This document shows positions 41,461-52,119 of a stretch of DNA of 64,000 nt, piece after piece; position 1 is the first letter of the stretch; the number at the start of each line of letters is the position of its first letter. Position numbers and translations under genes: made by a program. This DNA comes from Candidatus Xenolissoclinum pacificiensis L6. GTDB lineage: Bacteria; Pseudomonadota; Alphaproteobacteria; Rickettsiales; Anaplasmataceae. The notes below the pieces were generated by a model that was not told the origin of the DNA, made no database searches, and worked only from the letters and a program-made list of their open reading frames with translations. The stretch lies in NCBI GenBank assembly GCA_000512675.1, contig AXCJ01000008.1, positions 1 through 64,000 of the forward strand, written 5' to 3'.

Positions 41461-43360
41461 GGTTACATTGCGCTATATTCTTAGTCTTTTCCATATCTCG
41501 TAATAAAACATTCATCTCATCAATACTAAGCTTTTGTCCCGCTTTAATAGCAACATGACAAGCAAACTCTGCATATATGCTTTCTAAGCTAGAACTCAGT
41601 GATGTCATAGAATTATTAAAATTAGACAATATTGACTGAATAAAAGGCTCAATATTATCCATCATTATAGGTACAGCAAATATCCTAATTCCAGTATCTG
41701 TCACTGCAATATCAAACGATTTACTATTCAAATCAGATACAATACTATCAATAATATCACTATAATTCATATCAATATCATAGGGTAACAATAATTTCTG
41801 ACTCTCATTAAATCCAGACGATTTAATTCTCTCATATAATATTCTCTCATGTGCAGCATGTTGATCAATAATAAATGCAAAATCATCTGTCTCAGAAATA
41901 ATAAAAGAAGAATACAATTGACATTTTGCATTTCCTAAAAACATCTCTTCCCCATCAGCAAGTATTGTTGCATGCTGTCTTAGTAAAGATGGTATATGAT
42001 GATTATTCCGCGTATTAGTATTATATCTATATGGAGGGATAAATGAGGAAATCATCCTCCCTGGGTCTCGTAATCCATCATTATGATCTATACTTATTTC
42101 TTGACAAGATGATTCAGAATCATTCTTTGCTTTTTTCTCAACGACAGATGCATTTGTCCTAAAATCATTTTCCCAATCTTTATCCTGTATATTTGGATCC
42201 TGTGCATCTGATATTACATTCTCATCTACACTGGTCTCATTATTTGTATCCTGTGCAGTAGAAAAATTTGGTAAATTATTCCCTACATCTGCAATAATCT
42301 TCTCCTTCTTGCGAACATCATCAACACCCCGGTTTAAGAATTTATTTGCATGCACATCAGCCACATTCTGTGAGTAAGTGTTCAACATACTAGTCAAACA
42401 TGTAAATACAAAGTTCTTCACTAATACCGGATCAAGAAAACGTACAACAGTCTTTTGAGGATGAACGTTAACATCTATCATATTGCAAGGAATCTCCAAA
42501 AATAATACTACATAAGGAAACGACCCCTTGGGAACAAGGTCCTGATATGCTAAGTTAATCGCTAACGATAGTATTGTATCCTTAACAAAACGTTTATTAA
42601 CAAATGTATAAATACAATTAGATTGCATACGATTTAATGTAGGGTAACTAATATAGCCATATATCCTCATCTGATTCTTTGAATAATCCATAAAAATGGA
42701 ATTTTTAAAGAAATTAACACCAAATAACTTGAGCTGACAAATACGATCAATTAAACTACCAGAATCATATATAATTGATGCCTTATTCTCCATTTGAATC
42801 TTAAAACGTACCTTGTGATTAGATAAAACAATTCCACGAATTAATGCATGAATTTTATTATTCTCTGTCTTATCACTTGCTAAGAATGATACCTTCTTCG
42901 GCATATTATAGAACAGATTGCGTACCTCTATTTTAGTACCTTTATTGCAGGTGTTATTCTTAGTAATTTCACTCTTCTCCCCCTCAATAGTGAGAGTATA
43001 ACCTCCTTCTTCATCAGAGACAGAAGACAGAACCTTAAATTTACTTACTGAAGAAATCGCATACAAAGCTTCTCCTCGAAAACCCATAGTCTTGATACTA
43101 TTGAGGTCATCAATACTAGAAATTTTAGAAGTTGCATTTTTGACAATCGTCATCTCCAAATCGTCCCGAGAGATTCCTTGCCCATCGTCCGTAACACTTA
43201 TTAACACCTTTCCAGCATTCAAAATCTTGATTTCAATACTACTAGAAAAGGCATCTAAAGAATTCTCAAGAAGCTCCTTCAATACAGAAGCAGGATTGTC
43301 AATAATTTGCCCTGTCGCAATCATATTGACTAACCTAGCACTCAAAACTTTAATAGCCAT
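41396..43360 (-). CDS. mutL: DNA mismatch repair protein MutL
   Basis: IKVLSARLVNMIATGQIIDNPASVLKELLENSLDA, DDGQGI, GFRGEALYAISSV; QHAAHERILYERI. Start adjusted to MAIKVL. Confidence 0.94.
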   Translation of the reverse strand: MAIKVLSARLVNMIATGQIIDNPASVLKELLENSLDAFSSSIEIKILNAGKVLISVTDDGQGISRDDLEMTIVKNATSKISSIDDLNSIKTMGFRGEALYAISSVSKFKVLSSVSDEEGGYTLTIEGEKSEITKNNTCNKGTKIEVRNLFYNMPKKVSFLASDKTENNKIHALIRGIVLSNHKVRFKIQMENKASIIYDSGSLIDRICQLKLFGVNFFKNSIFMDYSKNQMRIYGYISYPTLNRMQSNCIYTFVNKRFVKDTILSLAINLAYQDLVPKGSFPYVVLFLEIPCNMIDVNVHPQKTVVRFLDPVLVKNFVFTCLTSMLNTYSQNVADVHANKFLNRGVDDVRKKEKIIADVGNNLPNFSTAQDTNNETSVDENVISDAQDPNIQDKDWENDFRTNASVVEKKAKNDSESSCQEISIDHNDGLRDPGRMISSFIPPYRYNTNTRNNHHIPSLLRQHATILADGEEMFLGNAKCQLYSSFIISETDDFAFIIDQHAAHERILYERIKSSGFNESQKLLLPYDIDMNYSDIIDSIVSDLNSKSFDIAVTDTGIRIFAVPIMMDNIEPFIQSILSNFNNSMTSLSSSLESIYAEFACHVAIKAGQKLSIDEMNVLLRDMEKTKNIAQCNHGRPTYVKFTYKNVEKIFSRS

Positions 43361-43364
43361 AACA

Positions 43365-45077
43365 CTATATAATAAGTGAAATTGTTTCCAGATCCGATAA
43401 CAACACTTGAATTGCATTACCACTCAAACCAAGCTTAGAATTACGTTTTAGCACCTCTCGTGTATACCACGATAACCATAACAACTGCTCTTTCGACAAG
43501 GTATTCAAATGAAACATCCTTAAATCTATAGGAACCCAAGTAAGAGGTTCAAATTTCAACCATCCATTTCCACATTCCTTGACAAAAACCACATTCTCCA
43601 TTCTAATCCCATATTTACCAGAACAGTAAAACCCAGGTTCGATTGTTAACACCATATTTGCCTGTAGCTCAGTGGATGATGAGAACCCGCAAGGTCCCTC
43701 ATGTACATTCAAGTAGTTACCAATACCATGACCTGTACCATGTGGATAATTATATTCCAATCTCCATAATGGAGCACGCGATAAAACATCAAGAACTTTC
43801 CCAGAAGTTCCACAAGGAAATACACAAGTATGCATATCTATAAACCCTTGTAATAGACGAGTAGCATGTTGTTTAAAATGCTCAGAGACATCGTATTGCC
43901 CCACCAATATAGTACGGGTAACATCAGTCGTTCCTCCTAAATAATGTCCTCCGGAATCCAGTAAATATACTCCCCTATCTACTTTCTTATCCTTTCCCTT
44001 CGTTGGATGATAATGTATAGAAGCAGAGGAACCATTGCAAGCAGAAATACTAACAAAACTATTACCAATAAATAACTTGTGTGCACTACGAAGAGACAGT
44101 AAGTGCTCTGAAGCACTCATCTCCGAGTACGTACCGAGGTTAATGTAATTAAGTAAAAAATCTGTTAACACAAACGAATCGATTGTATGTATATGTATAA
44201 AGTTTGCAATTTCTACGTGAGATTTTATTGCACGCAACCTTGTTATAGGATCGTTAATATGTTGTCCCTTATCTCGTACATCCGTACACATAATAGTTGT
44301 TACGTCATAGAATAAAGAATTGTTCAATTGTTGATTAAAATCCTCTTTATTAACAAAATTGATATCTGGATCTGAATGTAATTCATGATCTAACGATGAA
44401 TCAATAAAATCACCCTCTATAAAAACAGTAAGAGACGCATCACCAAATAGCAAAACCTTACCCAATACCGCTGGTACTGTATTATGATCATCAGCATCAC
44501 GTATATTCAATAACCAACTAATATTTTCAACAGAGGTTATTAAAAACACAGAATCCTCTTTAAATTCTTGATTATTCTTCAATAATTCACGTAATACACG
44601 TGCTATTTTAAGCTTGTACGAATCTCCAGAAAATTTTTCTCTATATACATATACCTCTTGCTTATCACACTCTATTAAATCTCCTAAAATATCTGACCCA
44701 TCAGTAGGAATACAATATCCTTGAGCTACTCCCTCTACCATCGTATACGGGGTAATATCCGAAATATAATGTATTCTATCAATACCAGATTCCTTCATAT
44801 ATTCAAATATCTTTGTAAAAGCAACACAAGTATGTATTCTAAACAACCCCCCATTCAGTTCCTTCTCTGCTTGTATATCATAACGTGGATCTGTGAAGAA
44901 ATAATGCTTATCATCAAGAGAAAGTACAACAATTGCATTACTCCCTGTAAATCCAGTAATATGACGAATCAGATTCGACGTTGTCATATATGGAGTATAC
45001 ATAGTTAATAACAAGTTTCTCACATTATTCTCTCGCATCCAGTTAACTAGAAGATCTAGAGTCAAATTTATAGACAT
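43365..45077 (-). CDS. Xaa-Pro aminopeptidase (M24)
   Basis: LLDSGGHYLGGTTDVTRTI, PHGTGHGIGNYLNVHEGP, NMVLTIEPGFYCSGKYGIRMENVVFV. Confidence 0.93.
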   Translation of the reverse strand: MSINLTLDLLVNWMRENNVRNLLLTMYTPYMTTSNLIRHITGFTGSNAIVVLSLDDKHYFFTDPRYDIQAEKELNGGLFRIHTCVAFTKIFEYMKESGIDRIHYISDITPYTMVEGVAQGYCIPTDGSDILGDLIECDKQEVYVYREKFSGDSYKLKIARVLRELLKNNQEFKEDSVFLITSVENISWLLNIRDADDHNTVPAVLGKVLLFGDASLTVFIEGDFIDSSLDHELHSDPDINFVNKEDFNQQLNNSLFYDVTTIMCTDVRDKGQHINDPITRLRAIKSHVEIANFIHIHTIDSFVLTDFLLNYINLGTYSEMSASEHLLSLRSAHKLFIGNSFVSISACNGSSASIHYHPTKGKDKKVDRGVYLLDSGGHYLGGTTDVTRTILVGQYDVSEHFKQHATRLLQGFIDMHTCVFPCGTSGKVLDVLSRAPLWRLEYNYPHGTGHGIGNYLNVHEGPCGFSSSTELQANMVLTIEPGFYCSGKYGIRMENVVFVKECGNGWLKFEPLTWVPIDLRMFHLNTLSKEQLLWLSWYTREVLKRNSKLGLSGNAIQVLLSDLETISLII

Positions 45078-45147
45078 ATAATAATTTTTAATTTAACAAA
45101 AACGGCCCATAGTATTATAATGAAACAGATATATTCAATTTAATTCT

Positions 45148-46125
45148 ATGCAAAAAGTACATTTTTGGTTCTATATATATTGTATAACAGTAATGCTAAT
45201 AGTTTCAATTGGTGGTTACACACGATTATCTGGAGCCGGCCTTTCAATAACAGAATGGAAACCGATCTCAGGTATTATGCCTCCAATATCCAAAGCTCAA
45301 TGGGAGCATAAATTTGAACTATACAAAAAATCACCGGAGTTTATATATAAGAATTTTTTCATCACGTTAAAAGAATTCAAAAAAATATTTTATATAGAAT
45401 ATATTCATCGTGTTGTAGGCAGATTATCCGGTATCATAGTTCTCGTTTCATCCATATATCTGTATTTTACAAAGCAATTATCAAAATTTAATATCAAGTC
45501 CCTACTATTAGTCCTGGGATTCGGTGGAATACAAGCAATAATAGGATGGTTCATGGTTAAAAGTGGACTAAAAGAGGAACCAAATGTAAGCCACTTAATG
45601 TTAGCTTTACATCTTTTCATTGCATCAATTATTTTCAGTATCTTAGTCGTCAATATAACAAAAGATTTTCATTGGTTTGTATATAGAGAACGCAAAATAT
45701 ACATATATTCTGTATTATGTCTAATTACAACGTACATACAGATTATATACGGAGCGTTCACTGCAGGTACACATGCAGGTCTTTTATATCCCTCATTCCC
45801 TCTCATGGATGGCCATTTTCTACCTAACGAACTTGGTAATATCATACAATCCCCTGGTAGCATCATGCTCATACATCGAATATTAGCATTTGTAATACTA
45901 ATGCTCGCTATTTTAATCAGATATAATACCCCTAAAGAACTAATATTCGCTCGCAAAATTTGCAACATACTTCTAATATCTGTATTCACACAAATCACCT
46001 TGGGAATAGTTACCTTATTATCATATATTAATATCTCAGTTGCCCTGGTACATCAAATTGGTGCTTTCATAGTACTATCTTGTAATCTTATTATTACCTC
46101 ATCATATGCAAGGAAACACAATTAA
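45148..46125 (+). CDS. ctaA: Heme A synthase (COX15/CtaA)
   Basis: IVSIGGYTRLSGAGLSITEWKPISGIMPP, EYIHRVVGRLSG, YGAFTAGTHAGLLYPSFPLMDG. Confidence 0.95.
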   Translation: MQKVHFWFYIYCITVMLIVSIGGYTRLSGAGLSITEWKPISGIMPPISKAQWEHKFELYKKSPEFIYKNFFITLKEFKKIFYIEYIHRVVGRLSGIIVLVSSIYLYFTKQLSKFNIKSLLLVLGFGGIQAIIGWFMVKSGLKEEPNVSHLMLALHLFIASIIFSILVVNITKDFHWFVYRERKIYIYSVLCLITTYIQIIYGAFTAGTHAGLLYPSFPLMDGHFLPNELGNIIQSPGSIMLIHRILAFVILMLAILIRYNTPKELIFARKICNILLISVFTQITLGIVTLLSYINISVALVHQIGAFIVLSCNLIITSSYARKHN

Positions 46126-46897
46126 AATATCTACATGGAATGTAAATTCTATTAGACAAAGAATTGATCTACTTAAAAAGCATGTTCTCGATGATCAAGT
46201 AGACATACTTCTACTACAAGAATTGAAATGCCAGGAACATCAATTTCCATATCAAGAGTTACAAGATCTAAACATGTATTATGCTATCAAAGGCCAGAAA
46301 TCATATAACGGAGTAGCTATTCTGAGCAAATACAAAATCAGTAATATTATCAATAATTTTAATACGCTCAGTATAGAAGAAGCACGTTATATTGAAGCAA
46401 CAGTCAACATAAATGCCAAAAACCTTCATATAGCAAGTATATATGTGCCAAATGGAAGAGAAATAGATTCTGATCCCTTTAAACAAAAATTACTATTTCT
46501 CACCCAACTCAAAGAATATATATCAAATAAAAAAGATGACCTGTTAATTCTTGGAGGAGATTACAATGTCGCACCAGAAGAGATTGATGTATATGACCCT
46601 ATAAAGCTCAAGAATAAAATCGGATTTCATATCAAAGAACGTCAATGTATGCGTGCAATATTAAATTCTGGAATATACGATGCATTCAGAATACATAATC
46701 CAGATACACAAGAGTTCTCATGGTGGGATTATAGGAGTGCTGGATGGGCAAAAAATTATGGTATGCGTATAGATAACATGTTATTATCAACTGGAGCTCT
46801 TGATAGACTAAAAAATTGTTATGTTAATAAGGAACTCAGAAGCATGGAAAAACCTTCTGATCACACCCCCATAGTGTGTGAAATAGATATCACATAA
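46106..46897 (+). CDS. Exodeoxyribonuclease III
   Basis: KISTWNVNSIRQRI, LLQELKCQ, GGDYNVAPEEIDVYDP, WWDYRSAGWAKNYGMRIDNMLLS, KPSDHTPIVCEI. Confidence 0.95.
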   Translation: MQGNTIKISTWNVNSIRQRIDLLKKHVLDDQVDILLLQELKCQEHQFPYQELQDLNMYYAIKGQKSYNGVAILSKYKISNIINNFNTLSIEEARYIEATVNINAKNLHIASIYVPNGREIDSDPFKQKLLFLTQLKEYISNKKDDLLILGGDYNVAPEEIDVYDPIKLKNKIGFHIKERQCMRAILNSGIYDAFRIHNPDTQEFSWWDYRSAGWAKNYGMRIDNMLLSTGALDRLKNCYVNKELRSMEKPSDHTPIVCEIDIT

Positions 46898-47552
46898 TAG
46901 TGATTACAAAAGAGTAGTGGCAAGCTGAAAGCATGTCCATGTATTTGCCCAAAATATACCGCAATTCTTCAAACGGTAAGTGATTTTTCCCATAAATCCA
47001 CAGAACTGCAAATAAAAAATCATTCTGGTTCTATAATTTACCATCCATTCAAGTCAATAAGAATAAAATGATCTGAATAATCTTTGTTATCCAGAACAGT
47101 ACAAAATAAACTAACCAACCATAGTAATATAACATCCTTGATTATCAAAAATTGCAAATTGCAGAAAATATGCATCGTATTTCTCACAAATTATCCTGTA
47201 TTTTGCTAACTTATGCTTTTGTCTTTATAGTTGTATCTATCACCATATCTCTATTCAATATACAACTTATTATGCCTCCATAGACAGGATTTTTTATCAT
47301 CTTGCTAATTCAATATCATTCAATTTTTGTGCTAATTTATAATCTCCATACTAGTTGAGGAATATATGACAGTATAGTTTGCACTGCGTATAGGCATGTT
47401 CAAACGCAAACGTACTATTGATGCATTAAATATAACATTCTATGCGTTCTAAGTTGATGCCTCCATATCAGCTGTGAGACTTATTTAATAAGATACATTG
47501 TAATCCCGATACAACTCCTGCATAAATATCCAGAGTGAATAATGAATTTTTT

Positions 47553-47687
47553 ATTTGTATTTCATTATTAACGCATATTATATTCTGATTATATTCATGA
47601 ATTTATGTTTTTAGTTGTACCTTTTTTTTATTAGAAAATAACTTGTTAAAATAAAATTTGTATTTTATTATTAACGAATATTGTATT
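47553..47687. repeat. 32-bp imperfect direct repeat upstream of ORF 47701
   Basis: atttgtatttcattattaacgcatattatatt (47553-47584) and atttgtattttattattaacgaatattgtatt (47656-47687), 3 mismatches. Confidence 0.75.
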
Positions 47688-47700
47688 ATACATTTATATC

Positions 47701-48339
47701 ATGTTAGCTCATTATATTGAAAACTTTTTTGCCAAAATACAAAAAGTAAAAGAAAAATTTATTGACAAAATACAAAACATAAACAATGTAATCTCACATA
47801 ATCCAGAACTATGCTACAAGACAGTAGCTATAATCTTAGTAACAAACAAATGGTGTATGGGTATGTGGGTACGGTATTATTTGACAAATGTCTATGGCAA
47901 GACATCTGACTTGTCATCAGCAGAATCACACATACAAGAAACGGATATCATGCAACAGATGGTATCAATGTATATATATCATGTATATTATATCATGACC
48001 AATAAAGGTGTTATCTCATGGACCATTATCCCTGACCTTTTAGAACTAAAATGTCAGAGAGAAAATGATCTTTCCAATGCAAATCACCCATACTCCAGAT
48101 CAGCCATTACATCACTATCTACGGATCAGATAAACCTCATATCCCAGAAAGATATACAATATGCTTGTATTAGGCGTACATGCGATGACCCTAAGATAGC
48201 TTGTTTTTCAATAACCTATGGCATGGATAGCTTGAAGATTCCTATATCAGAATGCATGTATGTTTCGCAACCTCAGACATGTCTCGATACTTTATCAACT
48301 TCCCCTGTTCATCAATCGATTACAGAACCTAGTATGTAA
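47701..48339 (+). CDS. Hypothetical protein
   Basis: 212-aa ORF with ATG in a long gene-poor stretch; no family recognised. Confidence 0.55.
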   Translation: MLAHYIENFFAKIQKVKEKFIDKIQNINNVISHNPELCYKTVAIILVTNKWCMGMWVRYYLTNVYGKTSDLSSAESHIQETDIMQQMVSMYIYHVYYIMTNKGVISWTIIPDLLELKCQRENDLSNANHPYSRSAITSLSTDQINLISQKDIQYACIRRTCDDPKIACFSITYGMDSLKIPISECMYVSQPQTCLDTLSTSPVHQSITEPSM

Positions 48340-48573
48340 TTATATTGATTCTCTAAGGAATGCATAACATATCTATTCATGTATATTAATGTTCCTCACA
48401 ATCAAGATAATGACTGTATATAGATCATATGTCTAATATCATATAATGAGGATATCAGAGTACAAATGATCTTCTAATAAAGAAAGATTTTTCACACTTC
48501 GTCATGTAAGATGTCAAAATCACAATGCTTATCTGTGACCTAAAAAATATAATAATTCTCCATATTCAATAAC

Positions 48574-49173
48574 CTAACGCTTTAAATACTGACATATCAC
48601 GTATATTTCCTTTGAAGATACGCGTGTAGCCTTAGGTTTAAAAAATGATACTTTTTTAAATACCTCACGTACTGAATTGATAAACTCTTTCTCTCGTCCC
48701 CCTTGAAAGATCTTGATAATCAAATTTCCATTTTTTACCAGAAAGGTTTGAGCAAAATGAACAGCTATATCAGCAAGGTCTAAAGAATTAATATGATCAA
48801 CAAACACATTACCAATCGTATCAGGGGCCATATCAGATAACACCGCATGAAAAACTTGATTCTCTAAAATGGAATGTATCTCATCAATAGAATTTTTCAA
48901 ATCAAACATCAATATTTCTACTCCATTCAGAGGTTCCATTTGTAATCTATCAATCGCTACAACTTTTCCAGCGCTTCCAACAATACCGGTTGCAATCTGA
49001 GACCAACTACCTGGTGCAGCCCCAAGATCAAGCACATAATTCCCCTTCTTTATAATATTAAATCTAGTATTTATTTCTAGTAATTTAAAAGCAGAACGTG
49101 CCCTATACCCATTCCTTTGCGACTCACGCACATAATAATCATTTGTATGACGGTTAATCCATTTATTGCTCAC
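48574..49173 (-). CDS. rlmE: 23S rRNA (uridine-2'-O-)-methyltransferase RlmE (FtsJ/RrmJ)
   Basis: YRARSAFKLLEINTRFNIIKKGNYVLDLGAAPGSWSQIA, VLSDMAPDTIGNVFVDHINSLDL. Confidence 0.95.
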   Translation of the reverse strand: MSNKWINRHTNDYYVRESQRNGYRARSAFKLLEINTRFNIIKKGNYVLDLGAAPGSWSQIATGIVGSAGKVVAIDRLQMEPLNGVEILMFDLKNSIDEIHSILENQVFHAVLSDMAPDTIGNVFVDHINSLDLADIAVHFAQTFLVKNGNLIIKIFQGGREKEFINSVREVFKKVSFFKPKATRVSSKEIYVICQYLKR

Positions 49174-49355
49174 CTTACTAATAACATTTAAATCACCATC
49201 CTCCTAAAATAGGATATACAAAATCAGAATCCATATCAATATAGCAAAACAACTTATGTCACCAGTCTTATTTTCTGATACTTTTATCCTACCGTATTAA
49301 CCCTTCCCCTTAAATAGTATAATATTTATATTAGATATAATTTACAAATATATTC

Positions 49356-49457
49356 ATATATAATACCTTACTTATAGGCCTGATTTTACATATATAATAC
49401 CTTACTTATAGGCCTGATTTTACATATATAATACCTTACTTATAGACCTGATTTTAC
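49356..49457. repeat. Three tandem 34-bp direct repeats plus partial fourth
   Basis: Unit atatataataccttacttataggcctgattttac at 49356, 49390 and 49424; one mismatch (g to a) in the third. Confidence 0.97.
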
Positions 49458-49508
49458 ATATATGTAATAAGTTTTTCGTATACTGATTAATTTTAAAGGA
49501 ATGATACA

Positions 49509-50228
49509 ATGAGTGACATATATTCTAATTATAAAAATCATGTGCTAATATTCACCTTATACTCAGTGATATTGTTAGTAATGTTAATTTCTCAAAACTC
49601 TTATGCAACTTCCACTAATAAGAATCAATCTCCTATCAATATAATGGATGCATATTTGTTAAAAGCAAAACTACCTTCGTTAGAGCTGAATTATCAAGGC
49701 AGTATAACAGGACTGTATTATGATGGAAAATCTCTAAATTTTTCCATGAATGAACAAAACTTTATCATAATCAATGACAAGAAATTCGTTCTAAAAAATA
49801 TACACTTCCATGCACCTGCAGAACATAAAATAAATGGGAAATCATATGATGTGGAAGGTCACTTTGTGCACGAAGATCATGATGGAAATATTGCAGTAAT
49901 AGGAGTGTTGTTCAAGTCTGGAAAAAAAGCAAATGCTACATTCGAAAAGATTTTGGCAGAAATACCAACATCAAAAGGACAGAAAATCACAATTTCGAAG
50001 CCAATAGCAATTAGTGATCTATTGTCCTCCTGTTCCATGGAAAAGTATTATACATATAGTGGTTCCTTAACAACCCCTCCATTCTCTGAAGGAGTGTTAT
50101 GGATTGTACTTGAAGATGTGATAGATATTTCTAGCGCACAGTACAAAAAAATCAAACAAGTACATAAAAAGAATAATGCTAGAGAAATACAACCACTCAA
50201 CGCCAGATTTATATCGTGTTCTCTATAA
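49509..50228 (+). CDS. Alpha-type carbonic anhydrase, periplasmic
   Basis: Signal peptide ending SYA; NQSPINI, HFHAPAEHKINGKSYDVEGHFVHEDHDG (three Zn ligand His), GSLTTPPFSEGVLWIVL. Confidence 0.94.
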   Translation: MSDIYSNYKNHVLIFTLYSVILLVMLISQNSYATSTNKNQSPINIMDAYLLKAKLPSLELNYQGSITGLYYDGKSLNFSMNEQNFIIINDKKFVLKNIHFHAPAEHKINGKSYDVEGHFVHEDHDGNIAVIGVLFKSGKKANATFEKILAEIPTSKGQKITISKPIAISDLLSSCSMEKYYTYSGSLTTPPFSEGVLWIVLEDVIDISSAQYKKIKQVHKKNNAREIQPLNARFISCSL

Positions 50229-50361
50229 TTCGATTGGAATTATTTCTCATCAATATAATTAACCTCTTAAATATTCTTAAAATTGTTAGTTAAATATCTA
50301 ATCCTCCTCTTCTCTATATGAGAAATATAATTTATAATCATACAGTAATTTATAAGTGATT

Positions 50362-51381
50362 ATGAACTTTGTAGACGAAGTAGAAATATTTCTCAAAGCA
50401 GGAGATGGAGGTGATGGAATGTCCTCCTTCAGAAGAGAAAAATTTGTTGAATTTGGTGGACCTGACGGTGGTAACGGGGGTAATGGCGGTGATATTATTT
50501 TCAAAGCAGATCACTCAATTAATACTTTAATGTTCTATAGAAATCATAAAAACATACATGCGGTAAATGGTAAAAATGGCGCTAAAGCCCGTCGTACTGG
50601 AGAAAGTGCACGTCCTCTATATCTGAAAGTACCCTTAGGTACTCAAATTATAAATGCAGAAAATACTGTGGTTGCTGATCTTCTATCTAAAGATGATGCA
50701 TTCCTCGCCTGTCAAGGAGGGCATGGTGGCGCTGGTAATGCTTGTTTAAAAAACTCTATTAACAAAGCCCCCAAAGAAAGTATCAATGGTGCTCCAGGAG
50801 AAGAAGGATATTTTTTCTTAAAATTAAAAGTATTAGCAGATGTAGGTCTTTTAGGACTGCCTAATGCAGGTAAATCATCATTCCTCGCATCCTTTTCAAA
50901 AGCTAAACCCAAAATCGCAGATTATCCTTTTACAACCTTAACCCCAAATTTAGGAGTAGTTGAAATCGGAGATGATGGATTTGTTGTAGCAGATATACCT
51001 GGCCTTATTAAAGGAGCACATCAAGGATTAGGATTGGGAATTCAATTTTTAAAACACCTTGAAAGATGTAAGATGTTTGTGCATATTGTGGATAGCAGTA
51101 AGCATAATTTAGTTGCACAATATCTCGAAGTACGTAATGAATTATCAGTATATAATCCAGATTTACTCAAAAGACCTGAAATTGTTATTTTCAATAAAAC
51201 TGATTTGGTAACCAATGAAGAAATCCAGGATAAAATACACCACTTCGAAGAGAAAACAAATATTCAAGTCTATCAAAATTCAAAGATTTATAAAAAAAAT
51301 AGTATACTTCACATCATCAAAGATATTTTAGATTCATTGAAAAGTGATGATACTCAAGAAATATATGATCCTATATCTTAA
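50362..51381 (+). CDS. obgE: GTPase Obg/CgtA
   Basis: MNFVDEVEIFLKAGDGGDGMSSFRREKFVEFGGPDGGNGGNGGDIIF, GLPNAGKSSFLASFSKAKPKIADYPFTTLTPNLGVV. Confidence 0.97.
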   Translation: MNFVDEVEIFLKAGDGGDGMSSFRREKFVEFGGPDGGNGGNGGDIIFKADHSINTLMFYRNHKNIHAVNGKNGAKARRTGESARPLYLKVPLGTQIINAENTVVADLLSKDDAFLACQGGHGGAGNACLKNSINKAPKESINGAPGEEGYFFLKLKVLADVGLLGLPNAGKSSFLASFSKAKPKIADYPFTTLTPNLGVVEIGDDGFVVADIPGLIKGAHQGLGLGIQFLKHLERCKMFVHIVDSSKHNLVAQYLEVRNELSVYNPDLLKRPEIVIFNKTDLVTNEEIQDKIHHFEEKTNIQVYQNSKIYKKNSILHIIKDILDSLKSDDTQEIYDPIS

Positions 51382-51393
51382 ATTATTTATCTG

Positions 51394-52098
51394 ATGTTTT
51401 GGAAAAAAATATATCAATACCTATATAAACTTATACCGTTATGGTTTATACTACTCAGCTTATCCCTTTCTTATGCGTTATACCTGTCCTTATTCAATTC
51501 CCCAGATGATTATCGTCAGTTTGAATATGTTCGCATAATGTACATACATGTACCATCCGCTTGGATATCTATGCTATTGTACCTATTCCTTGGGATTTCG
51601 AGTCTCATCTTTTTAACATGGAACAATCTGTACTGTAATATATATGCTTATGTCTCTGCAAACATTGGCTGTTTTTTTTGCTCATTGTGTATAATCAGTG
51701 GTAGTATATGGGGTAGAATAGTATGGGGAACATGGTGGATATGGGATGCAAGACTGATCTCAATGGCAGTACTATTGTGTTTATATATTGGATATCTGAT
51801 ATTATGGAATTATGGAGAACAATATGAAAAATTAGCTTCCTTATTTTCAATACTTGGTCTTATTAATCTACCAATTATACATTTCTCCGTAACATTATTT
51901 AGAACTTTACATCAAAAATCTAGTATCTTCAGAAAATCTGGAGTCTCCATAGATCCAGAAATGTTGAAACCTCTAATCTTCATGTTTATTTCCTTCCTTT
52001 TATTTTCCTTATACATAGGATTACTGAAAACAAAAACTATCATGAATATAAAAAAAATTCGTGGTATGGAAAAAAGAAAAATGGCACAATATATGTAA
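51394..52098 (+). CDS. ccmC: Heme exporter CcmC
   Basis: RIMYIHVPSAWISMLLY, GRIVWGTWWIWDARLISMAVLLCLYIGYLIL. Confidence 0.94.
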   Translation: MFWKKIYQYLYKLIPLWFILLSLSLSYALYLSLFNSPDDYRQFEYVRIMYIHVPSAWISMLLYLFLGISSLIFLTWNNLYCNIYAYVSANIGCFFCSLCIISGSIWGRIVWGTWWIWDARLISMAVLLCLYIGYLILWNYGEQYEKLASLFSILGLINLPIIHFSVTLFRTLHQKSSIFRKSGVSIDPEMLKPLIFMFISFLLFSLYIGLLKTKTIMNIKKIRGMEKRKMAQYM

Positions 52099-52119
52099 AC
52101 TCATTAAATTCCCAATTCT

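Noticed and set aside
43640-43690. tRNA-like strings 'ggttcgattgttaac' and 'cctgtagctcagtggatgatgag'
   Set aside because: T-arm-like string precedes the D-arm-like string, and both lie inside the M24 peptidase coding frame; no cloverleaf possible in that order.
49356-49457. CRISPR array
   Set aside because: Repeats are strictly tandem with no spacers, and there are no cas genes nearby.
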